Shown here in pieces: positions 23,371 through 34,295 of a stretch of DNA of 64,000 nucleotides. Numbering within the stretch: position 1 is the first letter of the stretch; each line of letters opens with the position of its first letter. Under the pieces are notes generated by a model. The model worked only from the letters and a program-made list of their open reading frames with translations. It searched no databases and was not told the DNA's origin. The stretch comes from Chlorocebus sabaeus (Eukaryota > Chordata > Mammalia > Primates > Cercopithecidae), in the NCBI RefSeq assembly GCF_047675955.1, contig NC_132919.1, positions 66,506,816 through 66,570,815 on the forward strand, read 5' to 3'. The position numbers and the translations under genes were made by a program.

Positions 23371-24855
23371 CCCCACCCTCCACTGCCGGCTCCACGCTGC
23401 CGGAAGCAGCCTTCCTGCTCGGTGCACAGTGCTGCCCTGAAACACAGGCTCAGCCGCTCCCAGGGATCTGCCAGCCCCCGGCTCAGCAGTGGGACCAGGG
23501 CCTGGCAGCAGCAAGGTGGGGGCAAGCAGAACGCCTCCCAGGATTTCCCACCTGAGTCCTGCCCCACCCCGCTGAGAAAACACTCTGCCACGTGAGGAGA
23601 CAGAGGAGGACGGCAGGAGTTCCCTCGGGAAACAAACAGGATCTTCTCTGCCCTGCTGCAGTCGAGTTGGCCTGGCCCGCTTGGATCAGTGACCATTTGC
23701 TGGCAGACAGGGGAGAGCAGCTTCCAGGCTGGGTCAGAAGGGATGGACGAGCCCCTCGGCCCCTCACCCTCCAGGCTGGTGTGAGGGTGTCGAGTGTGTA
23801 AGGGCCCACACTCAGGTTCAGTGCAGAACCAGGTCAGCAGGTATGCCCGCCCGTAGGTTAATGGGAGGCCTCTGACCCCCTTGCCCGGCCTCACCTGGCC
23901 AGCTCATCCCTTTCGGGTGTAGGGGAAAGGAATGCCTGATCCCAGAAGGCTCCCTGGTAGAATACACCACACTTTTCAGCTTGTTGTAACACAGGTCCTG
24001 AGTTGACTTCTGGTTCAGCCAACGACCAAAGAAGGTGTGTAAGTGAAGTGGTTCTCAGTCCCCAGACACGTGCCCCTTTGCTGCTGGCTATCACTCTTCC
24101 CCAGCGCAGCAGACCCTGAGCCCCTTCAGGCCCAGCACTGCCCCAGACTCACTGGCGCTCTTCCCTCATCTGTAAAGGTGAAGGGTGATGCAGGATGTGC
24201 CTGACAGGAACGGTCTGTAGATGGACATGATCAATACTAAGGAAAGCAGCAAACAGAGACGCTCCGGCACCCCAGCCCCACTGTCAGTGTCCAGCGTGCG
24301 GGCCCCCCAGAGCACAGCTCACACGAACACTCACCCTGCCCTGCCCCGGGCCGGAGGGTACTGCTGACGGCACTTTGCACTCTGATGACCTCAAAGCACT
24401 TTCATGGCTGCCCTCTGGCAGGGCAGGTCAGTGACTCTGTAGGAGCATAGCAGGCCAGGAGATGGGGTGAAGGGACAGTCTTGAGCTCTCTACATGCATG
24501 TGACTCAAACCTCTTCCAGATTTCTCTAATAGCACCCACTTCCCCATTGCCCCAGCTTAGCCTCTTCTCCCAGGGGAGCTACTCAGGACTCATGTAGCAT
24601 TAAGTCAGCTGTGAATTGTCAGGGGGGTGTCAGCTAGCCTCAACCTCCTGGGGCGGGGGACGCCGAGACTCCTTGGGAGAAGCTCATCCCCGCGTCTTGC
24701 CAAGACAGCCTTTGTCCAGCTGTCCACAGCGAGCCAGACTGCTCCCGGGGAGACAGCCCCGGCCCCCAGCACATAAAGAACTGCAGCGTTGGTACTGCAG
24801 TGTGGGTTGTAGAGAACTCTTTGTAAGCAATAAAGTTTGGGGTGATGACAAATGT
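23371..24855 (+). other. MAP3K14: MAP3K14 3' UTR
   Basis: Gene-free, repeat-poor GC-rich sequence between the stop codon and a poly(A) signal. Cleavage probably falls 15-25 bases after the AATAAA, so the right end is approximate. Confidence 0.85.
24829..24834 (+). terminator. MAP3K14: MAP3K14 poly(A) signal AATAAA
   Basis: Canonical hexamer in the context GTAAGCAATAAAGTTTGG, followed by a GT-rich stretch (ggggtgatgac...tgtttg) that fits a downstream element. Confidence 0.88.
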
Positions 24856-25559
24856 TTGCGGGCCCTTGGTGCCCTCTCTCTTGCCTGCCGGCTTGCTGAA
24901 CCTCACGACACTAACAACTGCCTCTCTGCCTTCTTGGTGAGATCTTTTCAAGTCCCCTTTGTTTTGGACAAGGACTGTTTCAGCCCTTGAGTGGGGCTGC
25001 TTTCCCACCACTCCTCCCAGTGGCTGCTTCTAGTCCCACCTCTGGGCTATTCATTCAGACCAGTTAGGCAAGATGCCTTGCCCAGTGGCATCAGGGAAGT
25101 CCCTCGCCAAACACTGCCAGGCTGAAGGGTGGAGGAGGCGGACGACAAAGCCTGCATGCTTTGTGCCACTGCCCAAGTCAGGCAGCCCTCTACCACCAGA
25201 AGGGAAATAAGGATGGGTTCTGGGCCCTGACCAGCTAGGGATGCTGGATGCACACCACAGGCCCTCCACCTTCCCCTCCTGTCCTTGAGGCCTGGACTGA
25301 ACCCTTTCTGCTGCCTCCTGAGCCCTGCATGGGGCCAGGGATGCCCTTGTGGCTGAGTTCCTTGGTCATGGAGCTGGGGCACACGTGATGCCTTATCGAA
25401 TCTGGCTTCACACTCCCTGTGTGCACAAGTGTGTGTGCGCGCAGCTTGGGTTGGTTTAGCCGGTTCTTGGAAGGGCCCTGGGACCACGAAAGGGGCGGCA
25501 GCCCTGAGCCCCTGGCGTGCAGAGCGGGTGCAAGTCCGGTCCAGTAGAGTCAAACTTAC
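24856..25559. other. MAP3K14-SPATA32 intergenic spacer
   Basis: Short GC-rich spacer between the NIK cleavage site and the SPATA32 CpG-rich promoter. No gene or strong repeat seen. In human these genes are likewise only about 1 kb apart. Confidence 0.7.
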
Positions 25560-26160
25560 CTGCCGCCTGCCTCTTGCTCTGGGCCCGCAGCGGAAGCGCG
25601 AGCCCTACTCCCGAGGTCTTTGGAGAGGGATTCTGGCTTCGGGCCCGCAGCCTTCGGAGGACACCTCACTCGGGCCGTCCCCCGCCCGCCCGCCCGCCCG
25701 GAACCTAAATGCGGCTCCCTGCCTGCGGGGTCGCGGCAGGGACGTCACAGAGGTGGCGACATCACAGGCACCAGCGCCTCCAATATTTCCAGCGCCCCCC
25801 AGTCTCCCAGCCAAAGAGCACACTGGAGGCTGAGAGGCAGCATCTACCAGCCCGCTCCCCGCCTCCAGGACAGAGCCTCGGTCTGCATGGGGGTGACAGG
25901 TGGGAGCGGGCGGGCGCCCGGGGGCGGGAGTTCGGGCGGGCGGGCGGGGGAAAGCGACAGTAAGTGGGGGCGGGGCGCGGAGGGGGCGGTCAGGATCGGC
26001 CCGGGGCCCGTTCCCCTGCTCCCAAACCCCCGGCACCTGAAAGGCAGGTCGATCCCCCGCCAAAGCCCACCCGGTGCCCCTGACTATGGCTCCCAGCCTC
26101 AGCCCCTCCGTGGTGCACATCCGCGTGCGCGCACGGACACGCATGCGCGCCTTGTGGTAG
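25560..26160 (+). promoter_or_regulatory. SPATA32: CpG island / probable SPATA32 promoter
   Basis: Dense CpG and GC-box sequence (GGGGGCGGGGCG near 25970, repeated GGGCGG near 25930-25990). It surrounds the start codon at 25887. An ACGTCA CRE half-site lies about 140 bp upstream of the ATG, and an NRF1-like CGCATGCGCGC at 26140-26150. No TATA box is obvious. The transcription start was not resolved. Confidence 0.75.
25887..25899 (+). CDS. SPATA32: SPATA32 coding exon 1 (13 nt)
   Basis: ATGGGGGTGACAG, then donor gtggga. It encodes MGVT plus the first base of Gly, which joins exon 2 in phase to give MGVTGTHGFPCC, matching the human start as I recall it. It lies inside the CpG island. Confidence 0.82.
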
Positions 26161-29100
26161 GACTGCAGCGTCAGTGGTTCTTGAAGGGGTTCTGAGACCA
26201 CAGAAGGAGCAATGGCCTTGTGCACAGGAAACGACTCATGAATTATCCTGAACTGCAGATCCAAAAAATCACATCCAGTTGTCCCTGCTTGATGCTTGAG
26301 GCTTTGCAGGGAGGAGCGGCAGTCTTGAGCAGATTTTCACTGAGCGCCTCCTTGGTGTCTTGTACTCTTCTCTGAACCAATGAGCAAAGATGTTTGCCCC
26401 TAGTGCCCCGGGTCTCCCCTTCCCATAGGAGCGTCAGATCCCCCACTGAAATGGTGGCTTTCTTTTGGGGATCCTCTCTCCCAGAAGGGCATGGGCCAGC
26501 ATTAAAAATGATCAAAAATTAGGTGGGCATGATGGCTCAACGCCTGCAATCCCAACACTTTGGGAGGCAGAGGTGAGAGGATCACATAAGGCCAGGAGTT
26601 CAAGACCAGCCTAGGCAACATAGCGAGACTTTGTCCTCTACAGGAAATGTTTAAAATTAGACAGGTGTGGTGGCATGAGCCTGTAGTCCCAGCTACTTGG
26701 GAGGCTCACTGGAGCCCAGGAGTTGCAGTGAGCTATGATGGCGCCACTCCAGCCTGGGCCACAGAGCAAGACCCTGTCAAAAAAAAAAATTAACCAGAGG
26801 TTGGGGCAGTGGCTCACGCCTGTAAGGAAAAACGTAGATTGGACAGCCAGGTCTGTCATGGAGAGGATTACACTGATTATTTGAATTGGGCTTTCAGGCA
26901 TGAGTAGGACTTTACCAGAAGAAGGCTTTCCAGGTATGAGAAATAGCATTTGCAAAGGCATTGGGTGCAGAAGAGCCTGCCGTACTCTGGGGGTAGCTTT
27001 GGCTTAGGGTGAGGAACAGGAAGATGGATGCCAAGAGATGAAAAATGAAGGTAGAGATCAGATCAAGAGGCCACATGGAGTTTGGGGGTGACCAGAGGCA
27101 AGTGAAATGTAGCAGGCTCACTCTGGGGTCATTGAAAATCCAGGTTGGAGGGGGACATGGTTGCAGTGGTCCCACTGGAGGACTAAAGAGATTTAAGACA
27201 GTGCAGTGAGTAGCATCCCAGAGTCTGGAGTCAGCCAGACCTGCCTTTGGGTCGTGTGCTGCTCTTAATAGCTGCGTGACCTCATACACGTTTCCTCATC
27301 TGTGAGAGGAGAGCTGTGGCCAACTGGGCATAGGGTAGGTATGAAGATTGAATGTGCAAAGCACTTAGCACCAAGTGCCGAAGGGTAGGAAGACGTGGGT
27401 TTGTGTTGGCTCTGGTACTGGGAGATGAGGAGAGCATCAGGGGTAGGAGGGCAGGAGCTTCGGAGTGAGGAGGAGTCACAAATGACCCAGGTTTCTCATT
27501 TGGGTGAAAGGATGAAGGATGAATGGGGCGAGGAGTGTGGGATATGGAGAGATGACAGACTAGAAAGGGAGACAGGAGTCAGACAGGCAGAGCTGTGGTG
27601 GCCACACTTAAGAGTCTGGACATACAGGGTGTGAATTTGAGGTAAGAAATTAGGCCAGGCACGGTGGCTCATGCCTGTAATCCCAACACTTTGGGAGGCC
27701 AAGGTGGGAAGATTGCTTGAGCTCAGGAGTTTGAGACCAGCCTGGGCAACATAGTGAGTCCTCATCTCTTTTTTTTGGTTTGTTGTTGTGTTGTTGTTGT
27801 TGTTGTTGTTGTTGTTGAGACAGAGTCTTGCTCTGTCGCCCAGGCTGGACTGCAATGGCACCATCTCGGCTCACTGCAACCTCCGCCTCCCGGGCTCAAG
27901 CCATCCTCCCTATCAAAACCTAACAAAGACATTATAAAGAAAAGAAAATTATACACCAATATCCCTCATGGATATGCATGTGAAAATGCTGAAAAAAAGC
28001 CAATCAGATTCAACAACATATTAAAAGGGTAATACGTCATGACCAAATGAGGTTTATCCCAGTAATGCAAGGCTGATTTAACATTTTAAAAAATCAATTT
28101 ATAGCTGGGCACGGTGCCTCACACCAATAATCTAGCACTTTGGGAAGCCAACGCAGGTGGATAGCTTGAGCCCAGGAGTTCAAGACCAGCCTGGGCAATA
28201 TAATAAGACCTATCTCTACAAAAAATACAAAAATTAGCTGGATATGTTGGTGAACACCTGTAGTCCCAGCTACTCCAGAGGTGAGGTGGGAGGATCACTT
28301 GAGACAGGGAGGTTGAGATTGCCATAACTGTGCCACTGAACTCCAGCCTGGGTAACAGAGTGAGACCCTGTCTCAAAAAAAATCGATGTGGCCCGGTGCG
28401 GTGGCTCAAGCCTGTAATCCCAGCACTTTGGGAGGCCGAGACAGGTGGATCACGAGGTCAGAAGATCGAGACCATCCTGGCTAACCTGGTGAAACCCTGT
28501 GTCTACTAAAAAAATACAAAAACTAGCCGGGTGAGGTGGCAGGCGCCTGTAGTCCCAGCTACTCGGGAGGCTAAGGCAGGAGAATGGCATAAACCTGGGA
28601 GGCGGAGCTTGCAGTGAGCCGAGATCCAGCCACTGCACTCCAGCCTGGGGGACAGAGCGAGACTCCGTCTCAAAAAAAAAAAAATGTATTTTGCCATAAG
28701 CAGAATATAAAAATATAAAAGAATTATCACCCAAATAATATAACATTACTCATATTTAATGTATTATAATGTATGTTATGTATACATATATAATATTAAA
28801 GAAAAACCATATGATCATCTCAATAAATGCAGAAAAAGCATTAGGCAAAATTCTCAATAAATGCAGAAAAAGCATTAGGCAAAATCCAGCATCCATTCCT
28901 AATTAAAACTAAGCAAACTAGGAGAGAAAACTTCATGAAGATGCCCAAGCTAATAAAAGGCATCATGAATAAACCTACAGCTAGCATCATCCTTAATGGT
29001 GAAAGGCTAAACACTTTCCCCTAAGCTCAGAACGAAGGGAGGACGTACACACACACTCCTACTCAACATTGTATGGAGATTGTCCCCAGTGCAATTAGGC

Positions 29101-30036
29101 AAAAAAAGGAAATAAGAGGAACAAGATTGGAAAGGAAGAAGTAAAAGTGTCCTGACTCACACGCATTATTGTCTATGTAGAAAATCCGATAGAATCTAAA
29201 AGGAAAAAAAAAGCTATGAGAACACATGAGATTTTAGTATGGTTGCAGGATACAAAAGATGGATCTATTTCTGTGTGCTAGCAACAAACCACTGGAAATA
29301 GAAATTCTTTCGGCCAGGCACAGTGGCTCATGCCTGTAATCCCAGCACTTTAGGAGGCCGAGGCAGGCAGATCATTTGAGGCCAGGAGTTTGAGACCACC
29401 TGGCCAAAATGGTGAAACCCCATCTCTACTAAAAATACAAAGAGTGAGCCGGGGCCAGGCGCGGTGGCTCAAGCCTGTAATCCCAGCACTTTGGGAGGCC
29501 GAGACAGGCAGATCACGAGGTCAGGAGATCGAGACCATCTTGGCTAACACGGTGAAACCCCGTCTCCACTAAAAAATACAAGAAAACTAGCCGGGTGAGG
29601 TGGCGGGCGCCTGTAGTCCGAGCTACTCGGGAGGCTGAGGCAGGAGAATGGCGTAAACCCAGGAGGCGGAGCTTGCAGTGAGCTGAGATCCGGCCACTGC
29701 ACTCCAGCCTGGGCAACAGAGCCAGACTCCATCTCAAAAAAAAAAAAAAAAGGGCCGGGCGCCGTGGCTCACACCTGTAATCCTAGCACTTTGGGAGGCT
29801 GAGGCAGGCGGATCACAAGGTCAGGAGATCGAGACCATCCTGGCTAACACGATGAAACCCCATCTCTACTAAAAATACAAAAAAAATTAGCCGGGCGTGG
29901 TGGCGGGTGCCTGCAGCCCCAGCTACTCTGGAGGCTGAGGCGGGAGAATGGCGTGAACCCAGGAGGCGGAGCTTGCAGTGAACCAAGATCGCGCCACTGC
30001 ACTTCGGCCTGGGGGTCAGAGCGAGACTCCCGTCTC

Positions 30037-30070
<34 letters not shown>

Positions 30071-33000
30071 ATTATTTCATATACTGCAGAATATTATTTG
30101 AATCCCTAATAGAACATTCTCAAGTCAGGCACAGAGATCTCAAGCTGAGTCAACATCTGACTTTTTCTTCCAGCCCCAGTGCTATTAAGAGGCTCACACA
30201 ACAGTAATTTCTTCTCCTGTCCATACCCAGCTGCCATTTATGGAGGGGTTGAGGCTGTGGGTGTTGATTAAACTGCCCAGGGAAATTTTGTAAAGGGAGC
30301 AAAGGCCCTGAGGTCAGAAGCCTGGGGAACAGCAGGACCTGGGGCAGGGGGAGTTGGAGAGGGAGAAGAGAGACACGTGAGGAAGCCAGGGAAGCGTAGT
30401 GATCAAGGAGGTGGAGGATTGGGGGATACCTCCCCCAAGACCAGGCTAAAGCAGATGGTCCCAATCCCAGGACCAGCCATGCAAGGACCCCTCCCTCCAG
30501 CCGCTACATCTCTAGGAAGAGACTGCAGTACATTCTCATCCTTCCAGTCGCTTCCTGGGAGCGATTCTTCCCAGTCAGAGCCAGGGCTGTCACTTCCTGC
30601 CACACCCCAGGCTGATGGGGACCCACCTTGCATGATGGCAGGGTCGTCATGATGGCCCCACCATCAACCCCTACGCATGGTCCTGGGTAGCAGAGAACAG
30701 GGCAGCCTAGTGCTTCCCACCCCCACAGGGTGAAGAAACAGATTCTGCAGTAAAAGATACAAGCTTCCAGGGAAGGGTGTGGGGTTGGGGACGTTCCCAA
30801 GGAGTCAGTCTCCCCTGCAGAGGGGGATCTGAGCTCCTAAATCGTCAGCTAGGTGCTAGCACCACCTCAGATCACACACCCCGGGTGGAGGACTTGGCCT
30901 GGAGTCAGTGATGGATGATCCAGAGAGAGTAAAGGAAGCCAGCAGAAGAGCAGGAATGGGGAGATGGGGAAGGTTCGCGTGGGGCGTGATGGGGACTCCA
31001 TGCAGTTACAGGCTCCTGGGAGTAGCCGGGGGCCAGGGAGTTAAGAGTTTCCTGAGTCAAAACTGCATTCAAGTCACCACTTCAGCTATGATCAGCTGGG
31101 GGGCCTTGGGCAAATGGACCTGTCCTAATTTTTTGTGTTGAATCAATGAGATAAAGCAGGTAAAGTGCCCAGGCTATGGAAGCGCCCCGTCATGGTCGGG
31201 GTACTGTTAGCAGTCACGGTTTTGGGGGAAGGAGATGGAACAGGGAGCCTCCGAGGAGGCAAGGCAGACAGTAGAGGGAGCAGGACTGGAGGATAGGAAT
31301 GGCTATCGGCTAGGGAACAAGGAGGGCGGGGCAGGTGGGTGAGGGAATGCAGCTGGGAACAGAGAAAAAGAAGGGCAGGAGGAGGTGGCTGGCTCTGGAA
31401 TCCCTCCGGGACTGTCTTCTACCCTGCAGCTCCCTGCCCTCACCTCCTTTCCCCTGCCAGGTACCCATGGATTTCCATGCTGCAGCAAAGGGTCAGTGGA
31501 GGTTGCAGAGATGCGGTGAGAACCATCCCCGAACATCACAGGCCTCCCCCGAGCCCTCCGGGACCTCCAGCCTCGCCCCTGACACCACCAATCCCCCAAC
31601 CTAGGATCTCCCTCCCTTCTGCCATTTTCAAAACCTCCTCGGCGCCAGTGTCCAGGCCAAAAGACTGGGGAGGGTGTGGGGTATCTACCCTCCCACTTCT
31701 GTTTATGCCCTCAGCCCCTGGCAGAGGAAGACTGAGGGGTAGTGAGGCACACCCAGGGACAGAATAGGACCTGACCCCTCAGAGCTGCCTGGCTTGCTGA
31801 GGACAGAGCTGCTCAAGGCGGGGGTGGGCAGGCACTTGAAGAAAGAGTGGGCAGGTGGGTGGGAGGACATTGCTCTGGGGCTCCCCTGCTGGGGACTAGT
31901 GTTCTGGGCACTAATTCGCGAAGTGAGTTGTCCCAGCTCACCTGCAATGCTTGATAAAAATGAGATTCCTGGGCCTCACCTCCAACTAACTGGATTCCTC
32001 TTTTGTGGGGTGGGGGGGGCATGAGTTGGCAAGGAGTTTCCTAAACTCACTAAAGTTTCAGAATACAACTCCAGACTTCCTGGTGGCAGTAGAGTGGGAC
32101 AGCCAGGGGAGTGGGACAGCCAGGGGAGTGGGACAGCCAGGGGAGTGGATGAGCTGGTGGCAGGGTGGTCGGGGGGAGGTGCATCTTGCCAGCCTCTGTT
32201 ACAAGGCAGAGGGCTTTGAGGGCCCCAGAAACCCCCTTCCCGCTGAAGCCACCACCCACCCCACAGATCCCCATCACCCACTCTGTCTCTTTCTGTCTTA
32301 GAGATGACTTAAGTCAACACCAGATACAAGAGGAACAGGAGGTAAAAAGGGGATGTCCTCTTATGGGGAGGTGGTAGGCAAGTGGCAGGGCTCTTCCCTA
32401 AGTCTCCATCAGCCCCTACCCTTGACAATCCTGGGACCTTAGTACCAGGCCAGTGTGGGTACACTCACACACACACCCCCTCACCAGGCAGGTCTCTGAG
32501 AGGAGGCAGGCATGGGGTTGGGGGGCGGGGGGAAGAGAGCAGGACCTGGGGCAGGGGTGGGGCAGGGACTCGGTGCCAGGGAGGGCCTCAGGGGCAGGAC
32601 CTCCCGCTCCTGCCTCCTCAGCTTTGAGTTGAAACATTTCAGCTGGAGGCAGACATGCTAGAGCAGAAGCCCCAGCTCAAAGTGGACCTGGCCCCAGACC
32701 CAGACCCAGAACTGGAGATCGGACAGGTGCCGGCTTTACTGGAGTCAGAGCTGTACCCAGCCCTCAAGCTTGAAACTGAGCTGGACACAAAAGCCAGCTG
32801 GAACGAGGAGTCTGACCTCGAAGAGCCCCTGCAGCTGGTGTGCCAGATAGAGTCCGTCCACTCCAACATGGCGCCGCCCACACCGCAGACCTTCAGACCA
32901 TGGAGTCTGAATTCAAACTACAGGAGTTTCACGGAGGAGAACCATGTGTCCACCTGCCGTCACTCCATCAGTGCACAGACCTCCAAGCACCTCTTCTGGG

Positions 33001-34277
33001 CAAACAAGCTCATCCAGGCCTCAGAGCACAGCCTGCAGCGAGCCATCAACATGCAGCTCAACAATGGCAGTGCAGGCCAGCCCATCAGTTCCCGGCTCCG
33101 GGAGGCCATCCCCACTGACGCCCTGTGCTCCAAGGAGCAGCTCCAGAGCCCCGATGCCCGCCCAGCTCCTCCGGCCACAAGCTTCCAGGAGCCAAGCCCC
33201 CTCCTGTCCTCAGATCTCCCGCCACCCATTGGCCTGGCAGAGCTAATCACCTTTGCATCTTCCCTGGCCATGGCCTCCTCCAGCAGGATGGACATGCCCA
33301 GTTTGGAACACATGATGAAAGCTCCACCTCAGGAGGCTCTGGAGCCTTCCACAGAGCCCCTCCTGATCACTGCGGAGGAGCAAAAGCCAGAAAAGCACGC
33401 AGAGGCCCTACCAGAGAAACCACATGAAGCCAGGGCACCACTGAAATCTTGGAGTCAGGAAGACAAGAACTTCACTCAATCTTACTTTGACTTCAGCAAG
33501 CCAGGGATCAAGAGGGCCACCATCGAAGGGCAAATGCAGCTTCTCCAGCCACCAGCCACGTCCCCTGTGCTGCAGGGAGGCAAGGAAGAGTGAGTGAGGC
33601 CAGCCCCACAGCTCCCATAGAGGGGCTGTGCTAGAACACAGGGGGGTCCTCACACAGCCGGCTAGGGGTGGGGAACACTGGAATGAGGACCTGGGAGCAG
33701 GATGCGGTGGGCTGTGACGCCTCCACCTCAGTGACCTCATAAAGGCTGTTGGAACAAAGTTCCAGTGGACTGAGGTGCAGAGCCAAGGCAAGGGCTGGAG
33801 GAAGCCTGGGGACCAAGGAGGGTGGGCACAGGGGCCTGGGTTCAAACTGGGAAGGACCACGCTGGCATTAGGTGGCTTCCCACCCTGGGGGTTGGGCCTC
33901 ACCAAGGTCGGAAATGCTCAGGCTGGGATCTGCCCTGTTGAGAACAGGTTGGCCCCAACCCTGAAGTCCAGGACACTTTTCTTGAGGGGAGAATGAGGAT
34001 GCAGAGCACTGCAGTACACCTTGCTTTCTGGTGGTGAATGGATACACAATGTAACCTTAGCTGCCCAGACACAGGCAGCAGCAGAAGACCCCTTACCCCC
34101 AGTGACCTCTTCAGAGGGGCCTCTGGGCTCAACCCTCTCCTTCGACCACCCTCTGGGGCCCAAGTGACACTCTCTCTTTTGTGTTGCAGCTCAGTGCCGC
34201 CAGGAAAAGAGAAACAGAATCCATTATTGGTGAAAATCCATTTTAAGCTGTCAGCCCCCACAACCCCAGAGAAATGA
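25887..34277 (+). CDS. SPATA32: SPATA32 (spermatogenesis-associated protein 32), complete, 5 coding exons
   Basis: Testis protein (aliases C17orf46/TEX34); the family is reported to bind syntaxin-1 and beta-actin in spermatids, which I know only from memory. Five exons of 13, 55, 40, 947 and 88 nt join with consistent phases into 381 codons including the stop, giving 380 residues against about 384 in human. No signal peptide, membrane segment or known enzymatic motif is visible. The protein is acidic, with a DPDPELE stretch and a C-terminal SPATA32-typical block (SYFDFSKPGIKRATIEGQ). The start is assigned from the short first exon because exon 2 has no in-frame ATG before the conserved THGFPCC segment. 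An alternative 5' exon is possible. Confidence is high for exons 2-5 and good for exon 1. Confidence 0.93.
26522..26791 (+). mobile_element. Alu (older type)
   Basis: Sense diverged copy; a short second Alu start (ggttggggcagtggctcacgcctgtaa) follows at about 26799-26825. Confidence 0.87.
27215..27385. mobile_element. MIR-like repeat
   Basis: gctgcgtgacctcatacacg, tttcctcatctgtgagag and a caaagcacttagca end resemble MIR. Confidence 0.4.
27653..27767 (+). mobile_element. Alu left-arm fragment
   Basis: Sense fragment ending abruptly at tcatctctttttttt, where the opposite-strand fragment begins. Confidence 0.87.
27775..27907 (-). mobile_element. Alu fragment led by a GTT microsatellite
   Basis: (GTT)n at about 27778-27817 followed by antisense gagacagagtcttgctctgtcgcc to gggctcaagccatcc, then an abrupt change to L1. 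Confidence 0.87.
28103..28382 (+). mobile_element. Alu
   Basis: Sense, diverged copy inserted in the L1 fragment. Confidence 0.88.
28391..28684 (+). mobile_element. Alu, monkey AluYR-like
   Basis: Sense young copy with actagccgggtgaggtggca and gagatccagccactgcactcc, close to the AluYR pattern I associate with Old World monkeys. Confidence 0.85.
28818..28885 (+). repeat. 34-bp tandem duplication inside the L1 fragment
   Basis: Two perfect adjacent copies starting TCTCAATAAATGCAG, offset 34 bp. L1 normally has one. Confidence 0.85.
29313..29452 (+). mobile_element. Alu left part, truncated
   Basis: Left arm plus linker, ending at gagtgagccggg where the next Alu begins; no right arm follows. 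Confidence 0.85.
29453..29751 (+). mobile_element. Alu, AluYR type (Old World monkey)
   Basis: Sense young copy. Diagnostic right arm: actagccgggtgaggtggcg, atggcgtaaacc, and gagatccggccactgcactc. This is the main lineage clue in the window. Confidence 0.87.
29752..30065 (+). mobile_element. AluY
   Basis: Sense young copy directly after the previous A tail; right arm gcgtggtggcggg and gatcgcgccactgcac, so a different subfamily from its neighbour. Confidence 0.9.
31461..31515 (+). CDS. SPATA32: SPATA32 coding exon 2
   Basis: Acceptor cccctgccag, donor gtgaga. Reads THGFPCCSKGSVEVAEMR with phase 1 in and phase 2 out. The unspliced frame would stop at once (TGA across the donor). Confidence 0.88.
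32094..32148. repeat. 17-bp tandem repeat, three copies plus
   Basis: GTGGGACAGCCAGGGGA repeated three times then partially, in SPATA32 intron 2. Confidence 0.85.
32302..32341 (+). CDS. SPATA32: SPATA32 coding exon 3
   Basis: Short exon completing Arg and reading DDLSQHQIQEEQE. Acceptor ctgtcttag, donor gtaaaa, phase 0 out. Confidence 0.88.
32643..33589 (+). CDS. SPATA32: SPATA32 main coding exon 4
   Basis: 947 nt holding most of the protein, from LEADMLEQKPQL to LLQGGKE. It has an acidic N-terminal part, the HLFWANKLIQASEHSLQRAI block and a proline-rich middle. The donor GTGAGT overlaps an in-frame TGA, so reading past it without splicing gives a protein without the last 28-29 residues. 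Confidence 0.95.
34190..34277 (+). CDS. SPATA32: SPATA32 last coding exon 5 with stop
   Basis: Acceptor gtgttgcag. Completes Asp and reads SVPPGKEKQNPLLVKIHF to TTPEK, TGA at 34275-34277. Confidence 0.93.
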
Positions 34278-34289
34278 CTAGACAGAACC

Positions 34290-34295
34290 AATAAA
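34290..34295 (+). terminator. SPATA32: SPATA32 poly(A) signal AATAAA
   Basis: The hexamer lies only 12 bases after the stop codon, so the 3' UTR is very short (cleavage expected about 34310-34320). Confidence 0.88.

Larger units (their letters stand above)
27908..29312 (+). mobile_element. LINE-1 ORF2 fragment (old), interrupted by Alus
   Basis: Sense reverse-transcriptase-region remnants: accaatatccctcatgg, caaggctgatttaac, cctacagctagcatcat, caggatacaaaa. Broken by Alus at 28103-28382 and 28391-28684. No open frame remains. Confidence 0.8.
25900..31460 (+). other. SPATA32: SPATA32 intron 1
   Basis: 5.6 kb dominated by repeats: an Alu at 26.5 kb, an inverted partial Alu pair around a GTT microsatellite at 27.7-27.9 kb, and an old sense L1 ORF2 fragment cut by Alus (27.9-29.3 kb). 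A tandem Alu cluster with young monkey-type copies follows (29.3-30.07 kb). 30.07-31.46 kb is unique GC-rich sequence without a recognised exon. Confidence 0.8.

Noticed and set aside
25620..26195. 191-codon open frame in the CpG island
   Set aside because: GC-rich sequence has few stops. The only coding part I support is the 13-nt SPATA32 exon, in another frame context.
33590..33595. SPATA32 ending at the TGA straight after GGKEE
   Set aside because: That TGA overlaps a strong GTGAGT donor, and a phase-matched exon with a conserved C-terminal sequence and poly(A) signal follows at 34190.
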